Source: Novosphingobium sp. 18050 (GTDB taxonomy: Bacteria; Pseudomonadota; Alphaproteobacteria; Sphingomonadales; Sphingomonadaceae). Taken from it: a DNA stretch of 64,000 bases. The position numbers were made by a program, and so were the translations under genes. Location of the stretch: assembly GCF_902706195.1 (NCBI RefSeq), contig NZ_CACSJO010000009.1, forward strand, positions 1-64,000. Reading direction: 5' to 3'. The notes beneath the pieces are model-generated. The model worked only from the letters and a program-made list of their open reading frames with translations, was not told where the DNA came from and ran no database searches. The stretch's first letter is position 1, and each line of letters starts with the position of its first letter. Positions 44,076 through 53,348 of this stretch are shown piece after piece.

Positions 44076-45919
44076 GCAGCTTCCCTGCGGGCATGGACCA
44101 GCAGCGCGGCAAGCGCAGCCGGGGTAATGCCCGGAATGCGGCCAGCGGCCGCGAGTGTGGTTGGCCTTGCCCGGGTCAGCCGCTCGACCATCTCGCGCGA
44201 GAGGCCGGGGGTCCGGTCATAGGGAAATTCATCGCCAAGGGGCAGTGCCTCGCTCGCACGCAAGTCGCGCAGTTCCCGCTCCTGCCTTTCCAGGTAGGGC
44301 GCGTAAGCCGCGTCCTCGGCCATCTCCTCGACAAGAGCGGCATCCTCCAGCAGCGAAGGCGCGATCCAGGGTGAGAGCCCGGCCATGTCGACCCCGCCGA
44401 AGCGAAGCCATTCGCGCAGCGGCAGTCGCCCGGCATCGCTGCGCACCGGCAAGCCTGCCGCGGCCATCTCCGTCGCAGGGACGATCGCATCGAAAGCCTG
44501 CGACAATGCCTCCTGCGATTCCTCGCGCCGGACAAACCATTCGCGCCGGGCCGGCCCGGCGGCACCTGCCGCGATAGCCAGAGGGGTCAGCCGCGTCGTG
44601 GCGTTGTTGGCGCGAAGGCGCAGGCGATATTCGGCGCGGGCCGTGAGCATGCGGTACGGCTCGCTAACACCGTGCAACGTCAGATCGTCGATCATCACCG
44701 CCATGTAGCTGTTCGCCCGGTCGAGCGGCGGCGCCTCGCGTCCCATCACAGCAGCGGCAGCGTGAAGACCTGCCACCAGACCTTGCGCGGCGGCTTCCTC
44801 ATATCCGGTGGTGCCGTTGATCTGGCCCGCGCAATATAGACCGGGAATGTCGCGCAGTTCCAGACTGGTGCGCAGCGCGCGCGGGTCGATGTGATCATAC
44901 TCGACGGCATAACCCGGCACGGCCATCTCGACCGTCTCCAGCCCTTCCATGGTGCGCAGCATCGCCAGTTGCACATCCGCCGGCAACGAGGTGCTGATGC
45001 CGTTGGGATACACCAGGTGCGTGCTCAAGCCTTCCGGCTCGAGGAAGACCTGGTGCCCGTCGCGGTCGGCGAAGCGGTGGATTTTGTCTTCGATCGAAGG
45101 GCAGTAGCGCGGGCCCTGCGCACCGATCGCGCCAGAGAACAATGGCGAACGGTGGAGGTTCGCCCGGATGACTTCGTGGCTACGCTCATTGGTTCGGGTG
45201 ATCGCGCAGAAGACCTGCGGCACGGTGCGGACCGACTCCATGGCCGACATCGTCCAGCTCTCACCGTCCGAGGGCTGCTCGCCAAGACGCGCCCAATCGA
45301 TGGTGCGGCCATCGAGACGCGGCGGCGTGCCAGTTTTCAGTCGAGCCATCGGCAGTGCCGCTTCGCGCATCTGGGCAGCAAGGCGCTGCGCCGAATCCTC
45401 ACCAATGCGGCCACCGACAAGACGCTCCTCGCCTCGGAACAGAGTGCCACCAAGGAAGGTGCCCGTACACAGGACGACTGCCCGCGCATCGAGCCGGGTG
45501 CCATCGGCGAGGTCGATTCCCACCGCTCTCCCTCCATCGAGGACCAGCCCCGCCGCCTCTCCGGCAATCAGTGTCAGGTCGCCCTGTTCGGGCAGCATTC
45601 GGTGGATCGCTGCCTTGAACAGCTTGCGATCAGCCTGGACACGCGGGCCCTGCACCGCGCTACCCTTCGAGCGATTGAGCATCCGGTAGTGGATCGCGGA
45701 AGCATCGGCAGCGCGGGCGATCAGGCCGTCAAACGCATCGACCTCGCGCACGAGGTGGCCTTTGCCCAGTCCGCCAATCGCCGGATTGCAGCTCATCGCC
45801 CCGACAGCGTCCAGATCGAAACTGACGAGCGCAACGCGCGCGCCCATGCGGGCAGCCACGGCTGCCGCTTCACAGCCGGCATGGCCGCCGCCAATCACGA
45901 TCACGTCAAAGGAGTGCAT
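44072..45919 (-). CDS. mnmG: tRNA uridine-5-carboxymethylaminomethyl modification enzyme MnmG
   Basis: MnmG (GidA) works with MnmE to modify U34 of several tRNAs. The 615 residues show the FAD-binding [20 protein letters not shown], the conserved [39 protein letters not shown] and a C-terminal helical domain. The ATG at 45919 gives the family start [17 protein letters not shown] lies upstream. A parS-like site sits in the 69-base gap to mnmE. Confidence 0.97.
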   Translation of the reverse strand: MHSFDVIVIGGGHAGCEAAAVAARMGARVALVSFDLDAVGAMSCNPAIGGLGKGHLVREVDAFDGLIARAADASAIHYRMLNRSKGSAVQGPRVQADRKLFKAAIHRMLPEQGDLTLIAGEAAGLVLDGGRAVGIDLADGTRLDARAVVLCTGTFLGGTLFRGEERLVGGRIGEDSAQRLAAQMREAALPMARLKTGTPPRLDGRTIDWARLGEQPSDGESWTMSAMESVRTVPQVFCAITRTNERSHEVIRANLHRSPLFSGAIGAQGPRYCPSIEDKIHRFADRDGHQVFLEPEGLSTHLVYPNGISTSLPADVQLAMLRTMEGLETVEMAVPGYAVEYDHIDPRALRTSLELRDIPGLYCAGQINGTTGYEEAAAQGLVAGLHAAAAVMGREAPPLDRANSYMAVMIDDLTLHGVSEPYRMLTARAEYRLRLRANNATTRLTPLAIAAGAAGPARREWFVRREESQEALSQAFDAIVPATEMAAAGLPVRSDAGRLPLREWLRFGGVDMAGLSPWIAPSLLEDAALVEEMAEDAAYAPYLERQERELRDLRASEALPLGDEFPYDRTPGLSREMVERLTRARPTTLAAAGRIPGITPAALAALLVHARREAA

Positions 45920-45967
45920 ATTTGCGCCTTTACCGCAGTGCGGGATTCGCGTCAAAGCGCGTATCGA

Positions 45968-45983
45968 TGTTTCACGTGAAACA
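45968..45983. promoter_or_regulatory. parS-like site 7 (mnmE-mnmG gap)
   Basis: TGTTTCACGTGAAACA is a perfect copy of the 16-base parS consensus, between mnmE and mnmG and 5 bases from the mnmE stop. Confidence 0.96.
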
Positions 45984-45988
45984 TCGGC

Positions 45989-47260
45989 TTATTTTCCGAT
46001 GCAGAAGCGTCCGAACAGCGTATCCAGCATGTCCTCGGTCGTCGCGCGGCCGACCAGAGCGTCAAACGATACCCGAACCCGCCGGAGGCACTCGGCCACC
46101 AAGAGAGGGTCACGCTCCGCCAATCCGACCCGTAACGAAGCCTCCGCTTCAGCCAGCAGGCCATGCTGACGCACATTGAGCGCAGCATCGCCCGGACGCG
46201 GCATCGCGTGACGCGCCGTCTCGACGAGATCGCGGCGCAATGCGTCGAGCCCCTCACCCGTCACCGCCGAAACGGCATGACGGGGACTAGCCTTGCCAGA
46301 ACTACGGTCGACCTGGGCGGCGATTTCCCAACAACCATCCGGGCCATCGCCCTCGGTACCGAGCCAGAGGACAAGGTCGGCCCGGCCCAACGCAGCGCGT
46401 GCGCGGTCGATGCCGATGGCCTCGATCACGTCGGTTGTCTCATCACGAAGCCCGGCGGTGTCAGCGAAGAGAAATGGCACACCCTCGATCGCGACGGCGC
46501 GGGTCAGGACATCGCGCGTGGTCCCCGCAAGCGGAGCCGTGATCGCCGCCTCGTCCTCGACCAACGCATTGAACAGGGTGCTCTTGCCCGCATTGGGCGG
46601 ACCGGCCAGCACCACCCGGTAGCCTTCGCGCAACGCTTCGGCGCGAGGGCGCGACAGCCACCCGGACAGCTCATCGGCCAGCGCGGCAATCCGCTGCGCG
46701 AAATCAGGCGGGAGATCGGAAACATCGTCCTCATCCCCGAAATCCAGCACGGCCTCTACAGCCGCCGATGACGTAAGGACCCGGCCGCGCCAGTCCTCCA
46801 CCTGCTCTGAGAAAACACCGCCTGCCATCGCGATCGCGCTGCGCCGCTGCAGCTCAGTCTCGGCAGAGAGCAGATCGGCAAGCCCTTCCGCTTCGGAAAG
46901 GTCGATCTGACCATTGGCGAAAGCACGGCGGGTAAACTCACCCGGTTGTGCGCGGCGCATTCCCGGGAGATCGGACAGAGCTGCCTCCACCGCTGAGACG
47001 ACTGCCCTGCCCCCGTGCAAATGCAGTTCTGCCAGATCCTCACCCGTCGCGGTGCGGGGCCCGGGGAACCACAGCACCAGCGCCCGGTCGAGCACTGTTC
47101 CACGTGGAACACGTAAGGTCCGGTAACTTGCACGGCGTGGCTTGGGCAGGCTTCCGGCAAGCGCAGACAGAGCCGCACCCGCGTGAGGTCCGCTCAGCCG
47201 GACAACGGCAATGGCAGCAGGCGGCGAACCGCTGGAGAGTGCGAAAATCGTATCGGTCAT
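45989..47260 (-). CDS. mnmE: tRNA modification GTPase MnmE
   Basis: MnmE (TrmE) is the GTPase partner of MnmG. The 423 residues show the N-terminal tetrahydrofolate-binding domain (TIFALSSGSPPAAIAVVRLS, QPGEFTRRAFANGQIDLSEA), the G domain with GPPNAGKSTLFNAL and DTAGLRD, and the C-terminal FCIGK. A perfect parS palindrome falls within the N-terminal coding part. It heads the mnmE-mnmG-rsmG-parA-parB block. Confidence 0.97.
   Translation of the reverse strand: MTDTIFALSSGSPPAAIAVVRLSGPHAGAALSALAGSLPKPRRASYRTLRVPRGTVLDRALVLWFPGPRTATGEDLAELHLHGGRAVVSAVEAALSDLPGMRRAQPGEFTRRAFANGQIDLSEAEGLADLLSAETELQRRSAIAMAGGVFSEQVEDWRGRVLTSSAAVEAVLDFGDEDDVSDLPPDFAQRIAALADELSGWLSRPRAEALREGYRVVLAGPPNAGKSTLFNALVEDEAAITAPLAGTTRDVLTRAVAIEGVPFLFADTAGLRDETTDVIEAIGIDRARAALGRADLVLWLGTEGDGPDGCWEIAAQVDRSSGKASPRHAVSAVTGEGLDALRRDLVETARHAMPRPGDAALNVRQHGLLAEAEASLRVGLAERDPLLVAECLRRVRVSFDALVGRATTEDMLDTLFGRFCIGK
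47096..47111. promoter_or_regulatory. parS-like site 8 (in mnmE)
   Basis: TGTTCCACGTGGAACA is a perfect 16-base palindrome identical to site 5. Confidence 0.93.
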
Positions 47261-47302
47261 GGACAGGTCATAGAGCCGCTATGCAAAGCGGCCCAGCTGT
47301 GA

Positions 47303-47572
47303 TCAGTCGACGCTCTTCTTGCCGGACTTGCCGGACCCGCTCATCGCCATGCCCATGCCGCTTTCCATCAGCTGCTGGAACATTTTGAGGCCGAACTGGC
47401 CCATCGGCGCGATCTGTTTGGTCAGTTCGTTGAGCTGGTCGAAGTTGCCGGCGCCCTGCATCGCCTTCGTCAGGGCGTCCACGTAGACATCGTTGGCCCG
47501 GGTGACATCGGGTAGACCGAGAAAACGCCGAGCTTCCTCAGGGGAGCATTCGACCTCGACATTAACCTTCAT
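47303..47572 (-). CDS. DUF6489-like small protein
   Basis: An 89-residue protein beginning MKVNVEVECSPEEARRFLGL. This N-terminus is conserved in sphingomonads and resembles what I recall as DUF6489; the assignment is from memory. The middle is hydrophilic, and the end is methionine- and glycine-rich with a basic tail. The ATG at 47572 has a GGAGG about 8 nt upstream. It sits just upstream of mnmE on the same strand. No function is known. Confidence 0.78.
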   Translation of the reverse strand: MKVNVEVECSPEEARRFLGLPDVTRANDVYVDALTKAMQGAGNFDQLNELTKQIAPMGQFGLKMFQQLMESGMGMAMSGSGKSGKKSVD

Positions 47573-47675
47573 CCCGGCCTCCTCCCGCTGGATTTTCGCA
47601 GCATAGCTGACACATGCGCTTGGCAAAGTCCATTGCAACTGCCTAACTCCCGGCACGCGAAATCTGGAGAGTCCG

Positions 47676-48374
47676 ATGACCACCAACACCGAAATCACCA
47701 CACTCGACGGCGACGCCATGATCCCGGCCTACGTGGCCCGCCCCGAAGGCACCCCGCGCGGCGCGATCATCGTCCAGCAGGAAATCTTCGGCGTCGATGC
47801 AGGCATTCGCAAGAAGGCAGACGACTGGGCCGCCAAGGGTTACCTCGCTGTCGCCCCGGACAGCTTCTGGCGCCAGAAGCCGGGCATCGAACTCAGTCCC
47901 TATATCGAAGCGGAAATGCAGCAGGCACTGGGTCACATGATGGCCCACGATTTCGACCTGGGGATGCGCGATATCGAAGCAGTGATCCATTGGATCCGCC
48001 GCGAGGAATCCGTCGCGAAAGTCGGTTTCGTCGGTTTCTGCATGGGCGGCAAGATCGCCTACATGGCTGCCGCGCGTACCGATATCGACGCTTCGGTCGG
48101 CTATTACGGCGTGATGATCGACCAGATGCTGGGCGAGAAGCACGCGATCTCACGCCCGCTCATGCTGCACATTCCCACCGCCGACCACTTCGTCGATGCC
48201 GCTGCCCAGCAGGCCATGCATGATGGTCTCGACGACCATCCCCGCGTCACGCTCCATGACTATGCCGGCCTCGACCACGGCTTCGCCGCCGAGATCGGTG
48301 CCCGCCGCGACGAAGCCGGTGCCGCACTGGCGGACGGACGTACCGAAGCGTTCTTCGCCGAAAACATCGGCTGA
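47676..48374 (+). CDS. dienelactone hydrolase family protein
   Basis: A 232-residue alpha/beta hydrolase of the dienelactone hydrolase family. The nucleophile cysteine lies in VGFVGFCMGGKIAYMAA, and the acid and base in PTADHFVD and LDHGFAAE. It may hydrolyse dienelactone or a broader range of lactones or esters; no aromatic-degradation genes are adjacent. It shares a direction with the quinone oxidoreductase 11 bases downstream. Confidence 0.88.
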   Translation: MTTNTEITTLDGDAMIPAYVARPEGTPRGAIIVQQEIFGVDAGIRKKADDWAAKGYLAVAPDSFWRQKPGIELSPYIEAEMQQALGHMMAHDFDLGMRDIEAVIHWIRREESVAKVGFVGFCMGGKIAYMAAARTDIDASVGYYGVMIDQMLGEKHAISRPLMLHIPTADHFVDAAAQQAMHDGLDDHPRVTLHDYAGLDHGFAAEIGARRDEAGAALADGRTEAFFAENIG

Positions 48375-48385
48375 AGGATCAGACG

Positions 48386-49354
48386 ATGACCAGCGGATAC
48401 CGGATGATCGTGCGCGCCCACGGCGGGCCCGAAGTGATCGAACGCGAAGACTTCACGGCGCCCTCACCCGGCGCCGGCGAAGTCCTGATCGAGACCGAAG
48501 CCGTCGGCCTCAACTTCATCGACACGTACTATCGCAAGGGCCTCTATCCCGATGCGTTGCCGATCAGCCTCGGCTCCGAAAGCGTCGGGCGAATCGTCGC
48601 TCTAGGTGAAGGCGTGGACACACTCGCCATCGGGATGCGCGTCGGCACCACGCAGAACGGCGGCGCCTATGCCACCCACCGCGTGATCCCCGCCGCCAAG
48701 GCCATGCGCATCCCCGAAGGCATCGCGCCCGAAATCGCCGCCGCCGTGATGCTCAAGGGCCTGACCGCCTGCTACCTTGCCGAAGACACCTTCCCGGCGA
48801 AGGCAGGCGAGGTTGCCCTCGTCCACTCAGCGGCAGGGGGCGTCGGCTCGCTGCTGGTGGCGTGGCTGCTCGACAAGGGTGTGACGGTGATCGCCCACTC
48901 CGGCTCACCGGAAAAGGCCGCACAGGTTCCCGGCAAACATTCGCTGTGCTGCTCGTTCGAGGACCTGCCCGCAGCGGTGCGGGAAATCACCGGCGGAGCC
49001 ATGTGCCACGTCGCCTATGACGGCGTTGGTGCAGCGTCATGGGATGCTTCAGTGGCATGCCTGGCAAAGCGTGGGTTCATGGTGAGCTACGGCAATGCCT
49101 CCGGTGCGGTGCCGCCGATCACGGTGCTGGACCTGATGCGCGGGGGTTCGCTCTACGCAACCCGGCCCACGCTGGCGGACTACATCGCCACGCCGGAGAT
49201 GCTGGCGACGAATGCGAAGAAGCTCTTCGACCGGATCGCCTCGGGAGTGCTCGATCCGAAGATCGGGCAGACGTTTGCCTTGTCAGATGCGGCCGAGGCG
49301 CACCGGGCGTTGGAAAGCCGGGGCACGACCGGGTCTACCGTATTGTTGCCCTGA
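48386..49354 (+). CDS. quinone oxidoreductase (QOR-type)
   Basis: A 322-residue zinc-independent medium-chain reductase that likely reduces quinones with NADPH. It starts MIVRAHGGPEVIEREDF-like, with GLNFIDTYYRKGLYPDALP, the Rossmann motif LVHSAAGGVGSLLVAWLLD and a C-terminal SDAAEAHRALESRGTTGSTV. It is more similar to E. coli QorA than the PIG3-like protein at 18.2 kb. Confidence 0.9.
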   Translation: MTSGYRMIVRAHGGPEVIEREDFTAPSPGAGEVLIETEAVGLNFIDTYYRKGLYPDALPISLGSESVGRIVALGEGVDTLAIGMRVGTTQNGGAYATHRVIPAAKAMRIPEGIAPEIAAAVMLKGLTACYLAEDTFPAKAGEVALVHSAAGGVGSLLVAWLLDKGVTVIAHSGSPEKAAQVPGKHSLCCSFEDLPAAVREITGGAMCHVAYDGVGAASWDASVACLAKRGFMVSYGNASGAVPPITVLDLMRGGSLYATRPTLADYIATPEMLATNAKKLFDRIASGVLDPKIGQTFALSDAAEAHRALESRGTTGSTVLLP

Positions 49355-49367
49355 GGAGATTGAAGGG

Positions 49368-49404
49368 GAAGACCTGGGGCCATTGCCCCAGACCCCTTTA
49401 ATGG
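49368..49404 (+). repeat. palindromic repeat, copy C-left
   Basis: GAAGACCTGGGGCCATTGCC opens this best-preserved copy. The core is CTGGGGC-CATT-GCCCCAG. It starts 14 bases after the quinone oxidoreductase stop. Confidence 0.82.
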
Positions 49405-49517
49405 CGAGGTTACGCGTGCAGGTTCGGCAGCGCGCGGACTTTGAGCCGGAAGACATATAACCTCCGGCGGGGACGACGTATCAGAACACAACGCCCAGCA
49501 CGCGCAGCGCGGACAGT

Positions 49518-49550
49518 CCCGGGGTCTGGGGCAATGGCCCCAGGTCTTCC
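49518..49550 (-). repeat. palindromic repeat, copy C-right (inverted)
   Basis: GGTCTGGGGCAATGGCCCCA is the inverted partner of copy C-left, just beyond the rho terminator. The pair encloses about 110 bases. Confidence 0.82.
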
Positions 49551-49559
49551 CTTAACCGC

Positions 49560-49593
49560 AAAAAAAAGAAACGCCGACATTTCTGCCGGCGTT
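49560..49593 (-). terminator. intrinsic terminator of rho
   Basis: On the minus strand AACGCCG and CGGCGTT (49587-49593 with 49570-49576) form a 7-bp stem followed by a run of eight T (49567-49560), about 30 bases after the rho stop. Confidence 0.88.
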
Positions 49594-49624
49594 CCGTTTT
49601 GCGTCTATGCCGCCAGATCCAGCC

Positions 49625-50881
49625 TTACTGGTTCATGGTGGCGAAGAAGTCTTCGTTGCTCTTCGAGTCCTTCATCTTGTCGAGCAGGAACTCCATCGCA
49701 TCGACGGTGCCCATCTGCATGAGGATGCGGCGAAGGACCCACATCTTCGAAAGCTGATCGCGGGGCACGAGCAGTTCTTCCTTGCGGGTGCCGGACTTGC
49801 CGACGTCCAACGCCGGGAAGATGCGCTTGTCCGAAACCTTGCGATCGAGGACGATTTCCGAGTTACCGGTGCCCTTGAATTCTTCGAAGATGACTTCGTC
49901 CATGCGGCTGCCGGTGTCGATCAACGCGGTTGCGATGATCGAGAGCGAGCCGCCTTCCTCGATGTTGCGTGCAGCACCGAAGAAGCGCTTGGGGCGCTGC
50001 AGGGCGTTCGCGTCGACACCGCCGGTCAGCACCTTGCCCGATGACGGCACAACGGTGTTGTACGCGCGGCCAAGGCGCGTGATCGAGTCCAGCAGGATCA
50101 CCACGTCGCGCTTGTGTTCGACGAGGCGCTTGGCCTTTTCGATCACCATTTCGGCGACCTGTACGTGGCGCTGCGCGGGTTCGTCAAAGGTGGAGGAGAT
50201 GACCTCGCCCTTCACGCTGCGCTGCATGTCGGTGACTTCCTCGGGACGCTCGTCGACGAGCAGGACGAGGAGGAACACCTCGGGGTGGTTGTCGGTGATG
50301 GCCTTGGCCATGTTCTGCAGCAGGACGGTCTTACCCGTGCGCGGCGGAGCGACGATCAGCGCGCGCTGGCCCTTGCCCTGCGGCGAGATGAGATCGATCA
50401 CACGGGCCGACTTGTCCTTCACCGTGGGGTCGAGGCAGTCCAGCTTGAGGCGCTGATCAGGGTAAAGCGGCGTCAGGTTGTCGAAGTTGACGCGGTGGCG
50501 CACCACGTCAGGATCGTCGAAGTTGACGCTGATGAGCTTGGTGATGGCGAAATAGCGCTCGCCGTCGCGGGGTGCGCGGATTTCGCCTTCGACGGTATCG
50601 CCGGTGCGCAGGCCCCACTTACGGACCTGGTTGGGCGAAACGTAGATATCGTCCGGGCCGGCGAGATAGTTCGCCTCGGGGCTGCGCAGGAAGCCGAAGC
50701 CGTCCGTCAGCACTTCGATCGTGCCCTGTCCGATGATTTCCTCACCGTCCTCGGCCACTTCCTTGAGGATGGCGAACATGAGGTCCTGGCGGCGCAGGGT
50801 GGATGCGCCTTCGACGCCCAGTTCCTCTGCCATGCCGACAAGCTCGGCCGATGATTTTTTCTTGAGTTCTTTGAGATGCAT
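49625..50881 (-). CDS. rho: transcription termination factor Rho
   Basis: Rho is the hexameric RNA helicase for factor-dependent termination. The 418 residues contain the N-terminal Rho domain ([20 protein letters not shown]), the RNA-binding cold-shock-like fold ([20 protein letters not shown]), Walker A ([12 protein letters not shown]), and the Q and R loops in the C-terminal ATPase domain. hemJ and hemE lie upstream on the same strand, an order seen near origins of other alphaproteobacteria. Confidence 0.97.
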   Translation of the reverse strand: MHLKELKKKSSAELVGMAEELGVEGASTLRRQDLMFAILKEVAEDGEEIIGQGTIEVLTDGFGFLRSPEANYLAGPDDIYVSPNQVRKWGLRTGDTVEGEIRAPRDGERYFAITKLISVNFDDPDVVRHRVNFDNLTPLYPDQRLKLDCLDPTVKDKSARVIDLISPQGKGQRALIVAPPRTGKTVLLQNMAKAITDNHPEVFLLVLLVDERPEEVTDMQRSVKGEVISSTFDEPAQRHVQVAEMVIEKAKRLVEHKRDVVILLDSITRLGRAYNTVVPSSGKVLTGGVDANALQRPKRFFGAARNIEEGGSLSIIATALIDTGSRMDEVIFEEFKGTGNSEIVLDRKVSDKRIFPALDVGKSGTRKEELLVPRDQLSKMWVLRRILMQMGTVDAMEFLLDKMKDSKSNEDFFATMNQ

Positions 50882-51090
50882 TTCTTGATTCCGGATGGAT
50901 TTGAAGTGTCGGCCGGCGGATCGAAGGGCTTGGGGAAAGCGGATCCGGGCACGCGAACGAGTGTCGCGTCCCTGTGCCGGAACGGGGACGAGATAATCGC
51001 TGCCCGCGCAGCGGTCAACGAATCAATCTGTCGAATGGTTCGTAAGCGGGGCAGATGGAGAAACGAGGATTGGGCCGGCCCCGCCGGAGC

Positions 51091-51423
51091 TTATTCGCCG
51101 CCTTCGTAGCGCCCCCGCCAGCCATCGAAGCGGGTGACGAGAGGGTCCAGTTGCAGATGGCAGCGCGCCTTGTCCGCCTGGTAGGTTTCCGGACCATAGC
51201 CCGGCGCGCGGAGGATTTTTTCCAGCTCCGCGCCGATATCCAGCTGCGGAGAACGGGATTCAATCCGGCCGAAGTAGTAGAGCGCGCCGGCATCGACCTT
51301 GCGCCGCTGGTCACCGTCAACCTTGCCGGCCGCAACCGAGAGATAGGCAAGGCACCGCAGATCGTCCTCGTCTGCCCTGGGAAGCCCTGTGAGAGCGACG
51401 GCGGCGGCAAGGAGGAGGATCAT
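51091..51423 (-). CDS. small secreted protein of unknown function
   Basis: A 110-residue protein with a short signal peptide (MILLLAAAVALTGLPRA) followed by EDDLRCLAYLSVAAG. Two cysteines could form a disulfide. I do not recognise a family. It lies between rho and hemJ on the same strand. Confidence 0.7.
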   Translation of the reverse strand: MILLLAAAVALTGLPRADEDDLRCLAYLSVAAGKVDGDQRRKVDAGALYYFGRIESRSPQLDIGAELEKILRAPGYGPETYQADKARCHLQLDPLVTRFDGWRGRYEGGE

Positions 51424-51445
51424 GGCTAGACTCCCGAAAGCGTTC

Positions 51446-51889
51446 TTAGAAGGGCTTAACTACCACCAGAATGACGATCACAGCCGCGGCAAGGCCCGGA
51501 ATTTCGTTGAGCAGGCGCAGCTTCTTGCCGGTCAGCGGACGCTCACCCCTGGCCAGCTTCTTCGAATAGGCCACGAGCCAGCCGTGATAGCCCGAGAGAC
51601 CGATCACGAATAGCAGTTTGGCGTGAAGCCAGCCCTCGCTCCAGGCTCCGATGGCGCTGGCGGTGAGCAGGCCCAGAACCCAGACGAGGATCATCGAGGG
51701 TGTCAGGATGATCTTGCGCAGCTTCGCCTCGCGGTCGATCCAGCGCAGTTCCTCGGCCGAGCCGGGTTCCGATTCCTGATGGTACACGAAATAGCGCGGC
51801 AGCATGAACAGCCCGGCCATCCAGAAAATCACGAAGATGACGTGACCGGCTTTCAGCCACAGATAGGTGGTGGACAAAATCTGCTCCAT
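51446..51889 (-). CDS. hemJ: protoporphyrinogen oxidase HemJ
   Basis: HemJ is a membrane-embedded protoporphyrinogen IX oxidase with four helices. The 147 residues begin LWLKAGHVIFVIFWMAGLFM with the conserved histidine, then FVYHQE, HAKLLFVIGLSGYHGW and a basic KKLARGERPLTGKKLRLLNE. It stands directly downstream of hemE. Confidence 0.93.
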   Translation of the reverse strand: MEQILSTTYLWLKAGHVIFVIFWMAGLFMLPRYFVYHQESEPGSAEELRWIDREAKLRKIILTPSMILVWVLGLLTASAIGAWSEGWLHAKLLFVIGLSGYHGWLVAYSKKLARGERPLTGKKLRLLNEIPGLAAAVIVILVVVKPF

Positions 51890-51939
51890 ATTACCTCTTC
51901 TAGCGTGGCTGCGGCCGGTCCGTCAGCTGCAAAATTGTC

Positions 51940-52989
51940 TCAGCCGCGCCAACCGCGCACGATGGACAGAAGCTGCTCGACGTGGGCGATCGGCGTGAAC
52001 TGGCCGATTCCGTGCCCGAGGTTGAAGACGTGGGGACGATCCGCAAACGCCTCAAGTAACGCCAGCGCTCCGCTCTCCAGTTCCGCGCCGCCCGAAAGCA
52101 GGAGCAGCGGATCGAGATTGCCCTGCACCGGTAGCCCTTCTGGAAGCTCGCGCATGGCCCATAGGGGATCGATCGTCTCGTCGATGCCGACTGCATCCAC
52201 GCCGGTTTCACGGGCATAGGCTGGCAACTTTTCACCGGCACCCTTGGGGAAGCCGATGATCAGAGTCTCGGGATGGCGCGCTTTCACGGCGGCCGTGATC
52301 TTTGCATTGGGCGCGATTACCCAGCGTTCGAACTGTGAGGGCGAAAGACTGCCGGCCCATGAATCGAAAAGCTGGACCGCTTCGGCGCCGGCCTGAATCT
52401 GCCCGCAGAGGTATTCGACCGTAACCTCCGTCACCGCATCGATGATGGCCTGGAATGCGTCGGGATCGCGGTAAGCCATTGCGCGGGTGTCATGCTGATC
52501 ACGGCTGCCTTCGCCTGCGACCATATATGTCGCGACTGTCCAGGGTGAGCCGGCGAATCCCAGCATCGTCTTGTCGGCTGCGAGCTGCGCGCGAACCTTA
52601 CGCACGGTCTCGTAGATCGGAGTCAGCCGCTCAGGGACCGCGACGAGGCTTTCGAGCGCGTGGTCGACCAGCTTCGGGCTGAGTCTTGGCCCCTCGCCGG
52701 CAAGGAACTGAAGGTCCTGCCCCATCGCGTAAGGCACGATCAGAATGTCGGAGAACAGAATCGCGCCGTCGAAGCCGAAACGACGGATCGGCTGCAAGGT
52801 AATCTCGGCCGCGGCGTCGGTATCGTAGACGAGTGCGAGGAATCCGCCCTTTTCTGCGCGCAGTTCACGATATTCGGGGAGATAGCGGCCTGCCTGGCGC
52901 ATCAGCCAGATTGGCCGGCGCGTTGAATCGCCGTTTGAATCACCGCTGGAAACGGTTCCGCGCAGGGTGTCGAGAAGCAGGCCGGGCAT
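51940..52989 (-). CDS. hemE: uroporphyrinogen decarboxylase
   Basis: HemE decarboxylates uroporphyrinogen III to coproporphyrinogen III. The protein of 349 residues has PIWLMRQAGRYLPEYRELRA, the FDGAILFSDILIVPYAMGQD region with the catalytic aspartate, GFAGSPWTVATYM and GNLDPLLLL. I use the ATG at 52989; a TTG at 53004 would add five residues and extend into the AT-rich part of the putative origin. Confidence 0.96.
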   Translation of the reverse strand: MPGLLLDTLRGTVSSGDSNGDSTRRPIWLMRQAGRYLPEYRELRAEKGGFLALVYDTDAAAEITLQPIRRFGFDGAILFSDILIVPYAMGQDLQFLAGEGPRLSPKLVDHALESLVAVPERLTPIYETVRKVRAQLAADKTMLGFAGSPWTVATYMVAGEGSRDQHDTRAMAYRDPDAFQAIIDAVTEVTVEYLCGQIQAGAEAVQLFDSWAGSLSPSQFERWVIAPNAKITAAVKARHPETLIIGFPKGAGEKLPAYARETGVDAVGIDETIDPLWAMRELPEGLPVQGNLDPLLLLSGGAELESGALALLEAFADRPHVFNLGHGIGQFTPIAHVEQLLSIVRGWRG

Positions 52990-53348
52990 CGCGTTTTCGT
53001 CCAATCAAAAAAATATAGAGAATTTATATAAGGTTGATGGGAGTAGTTGGTCCTGTGGATATCGGGGACGGCTGCGCATTGCCCGATTTGTACCCCGATG
53101 AACAGGCCCTAGCGCTTCTTGCGACTCTCGGACTCAGTTGAGTCAACGAAAGCTTGTTCGCCTTCTCCACAGGGTGTTGATGGAATCGGCCCGGCTGTCC
53201 ACATCCTGACTCGTTGAATCCCGTTAGCGGGCAGGAATCGGTGGCAACGAGTTGTCACCGGATTGCTCCCGTGGTTTATGCCGGAACATATCCACAAGCC
53301 GCGGCGCTGTTCCACAGCGCCCGCAAAAGGGGCCAGCGAAAGCCGACC
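52990..53348. other. putative chromosomal replication origin (oriC)
   Basis: This 359-base gap lies between hemE and the PPDK-regulator gene, the position of the origin in Caulobacter and Rickettsia. It holds an AT-rich segment (about 53004-53038), DnaA-box-like 9-mers ATATCCACA (53054-53062 on the minus strand, 53288-53296 on the plus), TTCTCCACA (53163-53171), CTGTCCACA (53195-53203) and TGTTCCACA (53308-53316), a dyad at 53239-53260, and GANTC sites at 53123, 53131, 53140, 53183, 53208, 53216 and 53235. Genes on both sides mostly point away. No CtrA-type TTAA-N7-TTAA was recognised. Confidence 0.82.

Noticed and set aside
53005-53040. A CtrA binding site in the AT-rich part of the origin
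   Set aside because: I could not find TTAA-N7-TTAA with correct spacing; only general AT-richness is present.
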